This document shows, in pieces, positions 50,201 to 60,783 of a stretch of DNA of 64,000 bases. Every line of letters starts with the position of its first letter. Positions within the stretch are counted from its first letter, which is position 1. Source of the stretch: Histoplasma ohiense (lineage: Eukaryota > Ascomycota > Eurotiomycetes > Onygenales > Ajellomycetaceae); contig JAEVHH010000007.1 in the NCBI GenBank assembly GCA_017607445.1, forward strand, positions 496,001 to 560,000. Direction: 5' to 3'. Both the position numbers and the translations under genes were made by a program. A model generated the notes under the pieces. That model ran no database searches. It saw only the letters and a program-made list of their open reading frames with translations, and was not told where the DNA came from.

Positions 50201-50931
50201 AACAACAAAATCAAATCTTGGAGCATTATCTCTGATGCTTTACCAACTATCATCAAGATGACTGGGCATGCTGGCTACTGCTGGCACAGTTTGTTTACAA
50301 TATCTCTCAACATGCCTCTACTGAAATGACACCCGCGGAAGCCTTAATGGGATATCAATCTGATTTGAAAATTAATGTCAGCAAACCACCACAACCAGTC
50401 ACCATACATGCTGCTAGCCGCGCGAAACATATTGAGGAAACACATCATAAGCTCATTGAGAATCTACAAAAGATGCAACAAGCACAGAAAATCTATTATG
50501 ATGCAAAACATAAGCTTCAACAATTTAAAATAGATGACTATGTTATACTCAATGCAAAAAATCTCTGATTGCTGCACTCAGTTTGCAAACTCAATCATAA
50601 ATATGTTGGACTCTTCAAGATTCTGAATATCATTGAAAAACAAGTGTACAAACTAGAACTGTCATCTTCATATAGAAGCATTCATTCTGTATTTCATGTA
50701 TCTTTATTGAAGCCATACAACCACAGAAATGGAGCTCTATCAGAACCAGAACTGGAACTTATCAATGACAAAGAAGAATATCAAGTTGAAGAAATTCTTG
50801 AAAAACAACAATGAAAAAACAAACCTCTGAAATATCTTGTGAGATGGACAGATTGGGATCCTAGTGGTGATACATGGGAATTGGAAGAAAACATATTGAA
50901 CACTCAGACATTCAAAATCTTCCTCAAATAA
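47290..50931 (+). pseudogene. gypsy pol (PR-RT-RNaseH-IN-chromodomain), inactivated
   Basis: In order: protease VDSGSE (about 47335-47350), RT with DYxGLN, KLDLxD.YHHI, GHFEYIVMPF and the catalytic YLDD at 48367-48378, RNase H (ESDAFTFAVTAIL, about 48823), integrase zinc-binding H/C cluster (about 49690-49820), integrase core D in MDFITGL (about 49900), and a C-terminal chromodomain (about 50770-50930) with YQVEEIL, YLVRW and DTWE. More than a dozen in-frame stops, mostly TGA, fall where family members have Arg (CGA) or Trp (TGG). A conserved Gly in MPFGL has become Glu. Non-functional. Confidence 0.93.
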
Positions 50932-52766
50932 GAAAATGAACAACAAATACAAAATCAACATACTCTCAAACATCAAAAGTGTGAACTTCAAGTTGAAAGA
51001 TATCAGAAGTGCAAATCTTAAATTGAAAAATGCTAGAAGTGCAAATCTCATTCAAACTTCAATCAAATGCATTCTTTTTAGAAGGATTTTATCAGGGAAA
51101 AAGGAAAAAAGGAAAACAAAAAAATTCAATTTGGGTATAATAAATACAAAAGATAAAATATATAAGCAAGAAAAAGACAAAGAAAACAGGCTCTAAGAAA
51201 AGTCTAAAGATCTTCAGTTCATTCACTCTCATCTCAATATTCTTCATCTCTCACTTTCTCTTCTCTTTTTCATCATTTCTCTCATCTCTTCTCTCTGCCA
51301 CCCTCACTCAATACTCCTTCTGGTACTCATATATTATTGGCACCCATTTTGGGTGCAGGAGTATAGATAAATATCTATTTCACAAGATATTTATCTTCTC
51401 ACATTTCTTCTCTCTCATCAATCTACTTATTCTTTGACACATTCAATGAAGAAAGACATTTTTCTTCATTTTCTTCTCTCACTTCTCCACTGTCTGAAGC
51501 ACCCTCTCTCTCTGCTCCATCAACATCAGTGATAAATTGATAAAGAAAGCAGGCATCACAGACACTGCTGCAGTCACTGATATCTTCACAATCTTCTTCA
51601 TCAGCTCTTCAGTCAACTTCTTCTCCATCAATCTCTTCTCAATCAATTTCTTCATCACAGAGTCTCTGAAGCTCATCACTCTCAAAATCTTCTCCTTCAC
51701 ACCCTTCTCTTTCTCTAATGCTTTCACTCTGAAAGAATCAGATACAATCACAGTCTTCAAAATCTGCACCTCTGCAGGCTCAGCTGCTGCTCAGCACTGA
51801 GACCACAGAGCATTCATCTCTGCTCTGCTCTGAGCAGACAGCATCATCAGATAAGATGCATTCAATTGTTTAACTAAACAATGAAGACAACTTTTGTGAC
51901 TGGTCATATTCTCTTCAGCTGCCACCTCCACAAAAATAAACACTCACCCACACATGATGCATCTCAGAAGAGGTGTATCACACATCTAGCATCATTATCA
52001 GTATATTAACATTGCTAAGAGCACTACTATCTATTCAAAAGCAAATTTGAAGAAAAAGAAAAAGAAAATAAGAATTAAAGAGGATTACTCATGAATTTGC
52101 AGAATTTCTCTGCAGAGACACAAGTCTCACAATGCTTCTGAGCATTTGATCTCAACACACATTAAAAATTGACATCCTCAAATCTAGAGACACAACATTC
52201 ACACAGAATTCAACTGTTGTGCATCACATGATTAGAGCTAAATCTAGAGCAATATAACAAGCAAACAGTGAATGGTGCTATACAGAAACAAGCTAGTGGC
52301 ACATGTGACCACACTAATAACATCACTGACAAGGAACATCAGCAATAATACACAATAAGCATCAGCAAGAAAACAACTTACTTAAAATTGAGATATTCAA
52401 AGAAGCCCATTTCAAAAAAAGAGGAGAGGAAGAGAGAGAATCAACAAAAATTTAAAAATCTTTATTAATAAGAAAATCACAGCAGAAGGGCAAAGAGCTT
52501 TGATGATGATCAAGTTAAAAGAGAAGAGAAATCTTCAAGAGAAAAGAAATTCTTTTTGCTTCTCTGCACACAACCTCTAGCAATCAAAGAATCCACCAAT
52601 TCCATCTCATTAGAAAATCAATAACAACACATATACAAGCTATCTAGAGGATGTGATTGATATACTACTATCAACAAGTGGAACTTACAATATGAGAATG
52701 CAATTATCTACTAGCAAGCAATCTATACAATTGCTGAGGGCAGCTCTTATAAAAAAGAGAGGCAAT
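50932..52766. other. gypsy 3' tail between chromodomain and 3' LTR
   Basis: About 1.8 kb, long for a chromovirus. Contains an antisense open frame (51479-51985) and otherwise low-complexity AT-rich sequence. A purine-rich tract (AAAAAAGAGAGG, about 52751-52762) sits just before the 3' LTR and is the likely plus-strand primer. Confidence 0.7.
51479..51985 (-). pseudogene. Antisense Cys-rich/coiled-coil accessory ORF within the gypsy element
   Basis: From ATG at 51985, 168 codons stay in one frame with only two internal TGA codons (the same mutational type as in pol). It starts MCDTPLLRCIMCG and has a second CLHC pair about 22 residues later, a possible C-x2-C...C-x2-C zinc site. A Lys/Glu/Leu-rich heptad-like region then runs from about residue 75 to 130, with a hydrophobic tail. 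It is antisense to gag-pol. Function unknown; not a standard gypsy protein. Persistence of the frame in a heavily mutated element suggests it once coded. Confidence 0.55.
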
Positions 52767-53049
52767 TGTAATGCACTTGTTTATTATTTTCTTATTATCT
52801 TTGCTTATTCTTATCTCTTTCCATTATACTCTCGCTACCACTATTTCTATATGTATATATATATATTGATGTATGTATTTCACACATCTTCTTTCTCTTT
52901 CTTTTCTTCCTTAGTGATTAGCTACACTACACTACACTATGCTATGTTACACTACTATACTATATTGCTTTACAATATATTACTATTATCTCCGCTACGC
53001 TATAAACTATCTTCTACTGTTACTCTTCACACTGTCACTACACCTCACA
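52767..53049 (+). repeat. 3' LTR of the gypsy element
   Basis: 283 bp, TGTAATGCAC to CACCTCACA, colinear with the 5' LTR with nine transitions and no gaps. It has lost three CpGs in its first half that the 5' copy keeps and retains two near the end that the 5' copy lost, so both copies mutated after insertion. Confidence 0.95.
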
Positions 53050-53054
53050 AAAAG
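53050..53054. repeat. Target-site duplication AAAAG, right copy
   Basis: Directly follows the last CA of the 3' LTR; identical to 45546-45550. Confidence 0.9.
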
Positions 53055-54190
53055 CAAATAAACAAACAGTAAACAACACAGTATGAATATGATTAAATAT
53101 ACTAGAATATATGACAGAGTTCATATCATTTACAATACTCACATCAAACTGTGGATTGTGGATTCACATTTATGCAAAACAGACATTCTCATCTGACTTA
53201 GACTCTAATAATTCTTACAGATGATAGAGTTTTCTCTGTATTTGAAATGATATCAGATTGTCAGTAGTCAGATGATCAAGATGTGAATTCTGTTTGTACT
53301 TAAGAGATATAAATATCAGAGCAGAGTTGTAGTTCTGAATATATCTGTGAAAATACTTTGTATTGACTGTATCATCATTAAACAGTTCATGTAGCTCTGA
53401 TAAAGATTCTCTGACAGATGACAGTCTCACAGCATTTCTTACACAGCATATGAAAAACACTGAAAGAGTCTTTGACAATTTATATATACATTCATCAATT
53501 CAATACTTAGCTCTGCAGACAGAGCAGTAGACATTCATTCAGTCAAAATTAAATGATTGATGATGATGAGTGTAGAAGCAGAAGCTGCAGAGAACAGACT
53601 GACAGCTGTGAGTGATTGAAGAATTAACAACTGATTCAGAGATAGTTGAGCTGATTTGAGTGTCAAGATCATTGAGAGTCAGCTGAATCAGTGAATCTAT
53701 ATATATATAGTCAGCAGACTCATCTGCTGCAGAAACTGCAGCAGCAGCTGTCAAACAACAGTGTTTGACATCACAAATATGTTCATAATTGAGAGCTCAG
53801 CAGTTGATGCAGATCTTGAAGACATGAATAGCAGTATAAAACAGATGAGACAGATGATTTTTACAGTACACATCACAGTGTAACAGCTCAACTTGCTGTG
53901 AGTTGAGCACAGAAGTGACTACATCTCTCAATGACAGATGAGAGATTTGAACTGAATGTGCCTCACATATGCAATACTGAGCTTGACAGTATGTAGAGTA
54001 TGTACAGAATAATGCATTGAATTGAGATCATTCAAACACACTGAGAGGATGAGAATCCCCACACACTGAGCAGAGATGCATTAAGTATATTAACAAACAT
54101 ATATAGATTGTAACAAATGTAGAGAAGAGTATAAAGAATGTAAATATAGTAGAGAATGTCTGTAAAGAAAAGAATGAAGATTAATATCAG
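53055..54190 (-). mobile_element. Helitron, N-terminal (5') part, right of the gypsy insertion
   Basis: CpG-poor sequence continuing the Helitron of 40313-45550. The minus frame 53215-53478 carries the stretch found before the Helitron N-terminal domain (FHRYIQNYNSALIFISL). The minus region about 53540-54010 contains scattered Cys/His pairs, as in the N-terminal zinc-finger area of fungal Helitrons. CpG returns at about 54200, the presumed right edge. Confidence 0.75.
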
Positions 54191-54618
54191 AACTGTACAG
54201 GCCGCAGAGAGCAGTTCATGGATTTGATGGGGTTCACATGATATCACATGAGGTCACATTACAGTATTTTTTTCAGGAAAAAAGTTGGTTTTTCTATAAT
54301 ATAAAGAGAGATAATCGAAATTAGCCGATTTAGCCGTAGATTAAGCGCCAAACACGCTGCAAACAACCACCAAAAAAAAAAAAAAAACGGCAAAATGGAA
54401 GCTTTTCGTACACTCACTCGGAGATGTGGCTTCCCTTGTTGATACATCTGGTACATATACGCCTTGACTTGCACCTGAAATGGTACGGGGTTGATTAAGG
54501 GACTACAATCCCACGGGTATCGACGTTAAGTGGAATCCTGTACCTGGCATTCTCTGAATTGCTTAGAATAGCCTAGCGTTGGATTCCAAAACGCTTCCCC
54601 ATATCTTCATCCCAACAT
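54191..54618. other. Right flank of transposon block, no gene seen
   Basis: Return to CpG-containing sequence with A/T homopolymers at about 54267 and 54372. One 71-codon minus frame (54259-54474) includes a poly-Phe run from the homopolymer and is not convincing. Confidence 0.4.
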
Positions 54619-54890
54619 TCACGGCCGTCGCGGAGGCTGCTGCTGTCCGGCCTACAAAAGCAACAGGGAATCCGCTTTACATGTCACAAATAAATGTACA
54701 TTACTGATTCTCCACAAGCGTCCACCCGGCCTCTTTTCTGGCTTGCGACGTTTTTGCGGACATAAACCTCCGACTTATCCCTCCGCGTGAGTTCCTTTCC
54801 ATCCTCGAACGCCAGCGTAATAACGTTCGCATACCACAGGTATAACGTATCTTGCTGTTGAGTACCTGCTTTGTGCTGCTTCATTCGCAT
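54619..54890 (-). CDS. Possible small spliced gene, unrecognised
   Basis: Two exons (54890-54705, 54651-54619; 53-bp intron with GTAATG donor and TTTTGTAG acceptor, phase 0), 72 aa starting MRMKQHKAGTQQQDTLYLWY and ending with a Gln/Pro/Arg tail. The frame stays open upstream to about 54990 and still reads like protein (GIKYRTYGARWKVGEGSK), so the start could be further upstream or on another exon. Basic, soluble, no membrane segment. I do not recognise the family. It lies beside the transposon block, so it could also be a truncated host gene. Confidence 0.35.
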
Positions 54891-55568
54891 TTTGGAGCCT
54901 TCTCCTACCTTCCACCTCGCTCCATACGTTCTATATTTAATTCCAAACTCCGCGTCATTTTCATTCCCCCGAGGCTCAAATTGCTTTGATCAAAGTGCTT
55001 GTTCTCACGATCTCATAGGCTAACCTTTCTTTACTTTCCTTACGATGTTTGTAGTTTTTAGGTCTTGGCCGCGGAGCCTGGTGTCGGTTTTCTCCCTTCT
55101 CCGCTGCTGCTATTCCCGCCCGTTAATTATTGAAGGGACCATACGACCAAAAATATAGATTTTGAGGTTGCTGGGGATAGCAGACTTAAGAGGGGATCGC
55201 GTATTTTTCCCCCTTTTCTTTTGCCAGGGTGGGATGGGTCGATATCGTCTCCTGTGCAAATAGCGGTTCCGCGGCGTGAAACCGCTTTTTACCGAGAAGA
55301 ATTACCTGAAGTACGTCTCAAGACCAATTCCGTCTTCTTTGGTCATATTCGACCTAAATTTCAATCCAAATTTTTGAGATACCAGCAATTCAGGGCGATT
55401 CGTTTCCTCTACCGATTCGACCTAAGGGCTTTGAAACCCCGCCCCTCACACACCTCCTGATCGATTCCCCCTGCTGCCCCTAATGCGACTTTTCTTATTT
55501 CTCTTCTCCATATCATGATCTAAACGTATGACACAACAGATATCTTGGCCTTGACGAGAGTGTACGGG
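54891..55568. promoter_or_regulatory. Promoter region of the Sac3-like gene
   Basis: CT-rich tracts and T runs before the Sac3 start; possibly shared divergently with the small minus-strand gene. A 79-codon plus frame (55221-55460) is not supported. Confidence 0.4.
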
Positions 55569-58500
55569 ATGTCAGTTACGTGGAGGGGCTCCTTGCTGTC
55601 AGGCCCTGCTGGTTCCAAACGAGGCACCACTGGCCCATCATCTTCTCGCGGTCGCGTATGGAGAGGCAGCTCTGGAGGATCGCAGCCTGCACCTAGCACT
55701 GATGATAGTGCACGAGGTGCTAAAACTCGTGCTCTCAGCCGCGGTGGGCCTCGAGGCGGACGCGGGAGGCGGGGCGATATATCAGGTACTTCTGCGCATC
55801 CGACCGGTGCATCAGGCAGGTCAAATGCAGGGCCATTTCGAGGTAATGACAATAGCAAGCTAGACGAGTCACATTCAGTGCTAAGTTTGTAATGGTTTAG
55901 GGGCTGAAAGGAGATACCTAGATAATGGATCTCGGTCCAAGGGCGGCCAAGAAAATGGTATAAAGGCTCCTCCGGTATTCGGCTCGCGATCGGGGACTTC
56001 GAGTGGACAGTCATCACGGCCTTCGTCTCCATTCGGCTCAATCACGAATACGAATGGGTCCTTCACTGACCGCTCAAGAGATCCACGGAGGCAAAGTGCC
56101 AAATTCTCAGGTGGAAGCGCAAAATCCGGAAAGCCGCAAGATTATAATACTCGCTATGAGCAGGTAATTTCTTGCTTTGATGATTTGGCTTCTCCAATTG
56201 GGGTGTCCACGGCTAATCGATCATGGGCTTTCTAGTTGAAACTTGACCGTGCTAGGCAGCGCACAGAAGCCGTGAAGTCCGGACAAATGGCTGACCCGAA
56301 TCAAGCAATATCCCTGACAAGTGCAATTACTCCAACAGGCACTTGTACAGAAATGTGTCCCGAATTCGAACGAGTGGAACGCATTGTTCAAAAGATGGTT
56401 GATAAGAGTGAAAAGGTTTTATACGCTCTTCATCGTCTCCCATCAAGTTTTATCAGACGCTGACCTGGTTGACTATAGTTTACCGATCAGGAATCTGGAG
56501 TGTCTCATACAGTTGAGGCCAAAATGCTTAAGAGATTCAGAAGATCTGCTGCTGGCTATGATGAGCAGTTACCTTCAGACATCAGAACTCCAAAGACCCT
56601 CCTTCAAACGATGAATTATCTTCTACGGTATGTTGTAGAAGATGACGAAACTCTAGCTACCACTCACAAATTTCTCTGGGATCGCACACGCTCAATTCGC
56701 AATGATTTATCTATTCAACAACTTACTCAAGCCCAAGATGTCTCAATTGCAGTGAAGTGTCTTGAACGAATTGCCAGGTTCCACATCATAGCTCTCCATC
56801 TCCTGTCCAGTCCTGAAAACTCGGAACCCTTTGATCACCACCAAGAACGAGAGCAGCTAAATAATACCTTATTATCCCTCCTATACTACTACGATGACAA
56901 CCGAAATTTGATCAAGTTTCCCAACGAGGACGAGTTTCGAGCCTATTACATTGTGTTCTCCATACACGACCAGCGGCCCGATCTCGAAGCTCGAGTACAA
57001 AACTGGCCTCGGGAATTGTTACGGTCACCTCGGGTTCAGGTTGCACTTGAATTGTTTGCTGCAGCTGGGAATGCATGGGAATACCAAGGCACCTTGGATG
57101 CGAAAAGGCCGAACGCAATTGCCCAAGGCCTCTATGCGCGTTTCTTCCGCCTTATTCAGTCTTCTAGCGTCCCATATCTCTTAGCGTGTATTGCAGAAAT
57201 ATACTTTAACCAGGTCCGGCAAACGACGATCCGATCGATATGGAAAGCGTATTGTCGACACCCTATTTCCCAACAACACAAGAACCAAGAGTGGACTATT
57301 GACGAGCTTACTGGAACACTAGCGTTTGACGATAACAATCAAACCATTGATTTTTGCGAGGAACAAGGGCTCCAGTTTGCGACGAATGCTGACGGGCAGA
57401 TGTATCTAAATTGGGGCCAATTTCCGCTTGATTCTGTCGGTGCGTGATTTTATCCGCCAACAATTTCATCGATCTTGTAGGAACGTGAATCTGACTTACT
57501 TTAATCATCAATGATTGGATATAAAATAGCCTTCCAGCCATCCTCCCAACAAACATTTTCATACGAGTACGTCGAATCTAAGCGTTGTGGAAGGACTCTA
57601 GTGGCGCTTATCCTTGGGATGAACGTTTTGCAAGCTTCCAGGCACGGGATGATCGATCAATCCCTTTTACCATCCGAATTGACATTGGAACAAAATCCGA
57701 AACAGAATATGGAGTCAGATGGACTGTTTGTCAGTGATCATGAAGATGAAATTCAAACGCATGATGCAACAAGCTGGCAGTCGGATAAAGGAACTATCGG
57801 AACTTTCAAGCCTACGTTTTCTTCATTCCCCAGCGCTGCGAAACCAGTGTCCGCCACGAATGAGTTGGCTCAAGTGGCCGCAGGGGATCGTTTCTCGCCT
57901 AGTGTTCCATCTACGCATCAAACGTTGCTCCCCAAGCCAGGACAGCTATCTCCCAGCGCTCAGCCTTTCACACCTCAAGCCCAATCACCGTCTATGGGAA
58001 TTATGGCATCGGTAATATTCCCTTGCATATGTCGCAATGCTGGATTCTCGATTTTTTTTGTCTTGATTCGATCTTCGACCGCTTGTAACGCTTGCTAACG
58101 AGGTATTTGGTTTATAGTCTACTTTCAGCTCTCAACAGCTGCAAGTCGATGCGCCACCTTCGACAGCACAACCCGCCAGCGCCTTTGGAAGCTTTGGTCA
58201 GCCTTCTAGAAGCCCATTTCCGCCTTCGCAATCCACACCTCAACCAAATCCACCAACTTTCTCCTCCACATTTGGCGCCAGCCTAGGATCTTCTCTGGGA
58301 TCCAGTTTTGGTTCAAATTTCGGCATGCAGAAAGGTAACCAGCAGTCTCAAACTGGGACATCTGCTCCCATAAGCCCAGCCCTCAAACCAACGAGCCCTA
58401 GCCCCCCAAAAATATTTTCACAATCGACTTCATCACCGTTCACGCCTCCACCCAAACCGGAAGAAACGACAATGGCTCCTGAACAGTCCACTGCCAGTGC

Positions 58501-60058
58501 AACACCTCGTGAGCCCTTATTTAGGCCTTTCCCAAGTTCCCAATCAGACAAGCAGCCTAGTATCTTTGATAAAGGTAGTATGCTGTATAACGCCCCATAC
58601 GATTCGGTATCCGATGCTGATGGACATTTAGTTACACCACCAGCACCCTTTGTGAGCTCGGGGTTATTCGGCCAGCCTAGCAAAATTGGGGCTGATTACC
58701 AAACCAACAAGGCTGACGGCGTCTCGTCGATGTTCTCTACGACTCCGGCAGCGTCAACTCTGAAGCAGGACCAACCAATAGCCAATCCAACTCCTACTTC
58801 GAGTATATTCTCATCGTCACCCTTCCCATCATCGGCGCAATCACCAGGTATGTTATAGTTTAGTAGGACAATTTGACCTTTGTTGTCTGACCTTCATTGT
58901 CGATGTTCACTATATATCGACGAGCTGACCTGTCTTGTAGCTTTCAAAGCACCGGCACCAAAGTTTGAATTTACAAGTTCCTCCGATACTCTCAGAAAAT
59001 CAAATGAGGATATCGAAGCGCGGAAGGCAGCTGAACGAGAAGCTGCCGAAAGAGAGGAGGCAGAGAAGAAGAGAAATGCCGAGGAGATGGAATCGAAGAG
59101 GCGGGAGGCAGAGAAAAGAGAAGCAGCTCGGCGGGAAATCGAGCGGGAGCGTGATCGAAGACGAGCTGCGGCGGAAGAAGCTGCCAGGCTCGAACGGCTT
59201 GAAAAGGCTAAGAAGGAGGAAGAAATGCTACGTGCGAGACGTCTGGAGGAAGAAAGAGCAAAGGCGGCTGAGCGTGAGGCTGCGCTACGCGAAATGGCGA
59301 GACAACAAGAGGAAGAACTTCGTGCTGCAAAGTTAGAAATCGGAAAGAGAGAGGCTGCGGAGCGCGAGACTGCACGCCAAGACGCTGCAAGGAGAGAGTT
59401 GATAGAACAAGATATTGCGAAGCGGAAAAATGGATTCACTGACGACGAGGATGAAACTGCCAAGGAGCAGTATGGAGCTAGCAGGCGGATATCAGAAGGA
59501 ATGCTCACCGTCGAAGAACTCCTCAATTTTGACCGTCCTCATTCCGACTTGAGATCCTCACAGCAACCACAGCCACAACCGTTGCCACTGGCATCCCGTT
59601 CTCTCACCGAATCGACAATCAACGAGGACGAACTCCTCTTCTCCGCGGCGCGCATGGCAGCCAATACCCTCGCTCATGGAAAAGCTTTATGGCACGATGT
59701 CCCAGAACTTCGGAACTCCGTGTCGATGTCGATGTCGATGTCGATGTCCCCCGTCTCCACCCCACGCTTCAGTCGGTCCAGTATCGGGCCCGACGGCTCT
59801 ATGGAAACGAAGGGCGGTCACATCCTTGTTAATGGATATGATGTCGCTCTTGCGCCAACAGTGCCGCTGGGGCTTGGCCGTACTTTGTCCCGCACGGAAC
59901 AGAGGATCCGCCAAACGGGCGCGAAGGGTTTTGCGTCGCTGCCCATCGCATCGTCACCATCGCCTGGTGGCGGGAGTAGCCCGAGCAGCGTCAGGTTGTC
60001 AAGTGGAAAATTGCAAAAACGGAAGCACAAACGGCAGAAGCGGGAAGAAAACGCGTGA
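55569..60058 (+). CDS. SAC3: Sac3/GANP-family mRNA-export protein (TREX-2 scaffold)
   Basis: Seven exons: 55569-55842, 55901-56163, 56236-56415, 56479-57439, 57530-58011, 58118-58847, 58941-60058; 1335 aa. Family role: Sac3 scaffolds TREX-2 at the nuclear pore basket, coupling transcription to mRNA export. The N-terminal ~180 residues are Gly/Arg/Ser-rich. The Sac3 domain spans about 210-520, starting TGTCTEMCPEFERVER, then FRRSAAGYDEQLPSDIR and the helical PCI-like region (IAVKCLERIARFHI, EFRAYYIVF). Residues about 560-960 are Phe-Gly/Ser/Pro-rich with FG-like dipeptides, as in pore-associated proteins. Residues about 985-1130 form a long Glu/Arg/Ala coiled coil, and a Ser-Met repeat (GTCGAT tandem at 59723-59750) lies near 1230. 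A T-rich run directly follows the stop codon. The extreme N-terminal start is less certain. Confidence 0.9.
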
Positions 60059-60783
60059 TTTTTTTTATTTTTTTATTTTTTTTATTTTTTTATTTTTATT
60101 TTTTATTTTTTTTTCAACGATAGCCACGATAATTGTGTCAATTATGGGAATATTATGCATGCGAGTCTTGACAGCGATCGAGATTTTTTATATATCCTCC
60201 GATATTTGGATTCTATTTTGTTTCTTGCTGGCTCTTGGCGTTTTTGGTGGGAGGTTCGCTTTGATCGGTATTCATGGACTGTACGTATGTTTTTCTTGGG
60301 GGTTATCTTCACTTGCGTTAGTTGGGCATGAGTAATCTGGACGGGTTCCATTTATCAATTTAAATTTAAGAGGGAATGGAGAAATATGATTTTTGATCTA
60401 TCTTTTCTCTTGATGAAATTGAGCGTTAACCTATGTAATAGGAGCTTACTGTGCTCCACATAAACATGATATGATGGCTTTTGCCATTTCAATTACAGAG
60501 TCACCAGCCTGTTCAACATCTCTTCCTGTTCATCTATCTCAGTTCATTCTTTTCAAATCTGTTCCACTCCTCCTCTTCTGTCGTTCGTTCATCCACTAGC
60601 CCCTTGAGATGTAACTCGGTCACATGACCTTTCGATCCCGCCAGAAAGACATTACCACCATCGTAAATGTACCTGTACATGCACACTCGCCCTAGTTGCC
60701 ATTCTCCACTTGCTTTCCCCTTTAATTTTAACAGCAGAGTATACACACATATATTCCATCGGCGCATCACACGAATTCTCACA
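60059..60783. other. Intergenic between SAC3 and NTA1 genes
   Basis: Begins with about 58 bases of almost pure T with single A interruptions (60059-60114), immediately after the Sac3 stop. The remainder holds the 3' UTR and the NTA1 promoter. No coding frame is supported. Confidence 0.5.

Larger units (their letters stand above)
45551..53049 (+). mobile_element. Complete Ty3/gypsy chromovirus LTR retrotransposon, mutated, nested in the Helitron
   Basis: A 7,499-bp element bounded by two 283-bp LTRs and the AAAAG duplication. Order: 5' LTR, primer-binding region, gag (CCHC knuckle), protease, reverse transcriptase, RNase H, integrase, chromodomain, then a ~1.8-kb tail with an antisense accessory frame, a purine tract and the 3' LTR. 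The pol order and chromodomain define a chromovirus. LTR identity is 274/283. Every internal frame is broken, mostly by TGA. Since its insertion splits the Helitron, it is the younger of the two. Confidence 0.95.

Noticed and set aside
45881..50931. TGA read as sense (alternative code) in the gypsy element
   Set aside because: Positions correspond to both Arg (CGA) and Trp (TGG) codons, TAA and TAG stops also occur, and Gly codons are changed too; mutation explains all of it, and host genes use TGA as a stop.
58894..59526. 210-codon minus-strand frame within the Sac3-like gene
   Set aside because: Exact antisense of the Glu/Arg/Ala coiled coil, giving a Ser/Ala/Leu repeat; a shadow.
60059..60335. 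Plus-strand frame continuing through the T-rich tract after the Sac3 stop
   Set aside because: Poly-Phe/Ile product created by the T run; a different frame from the gene.
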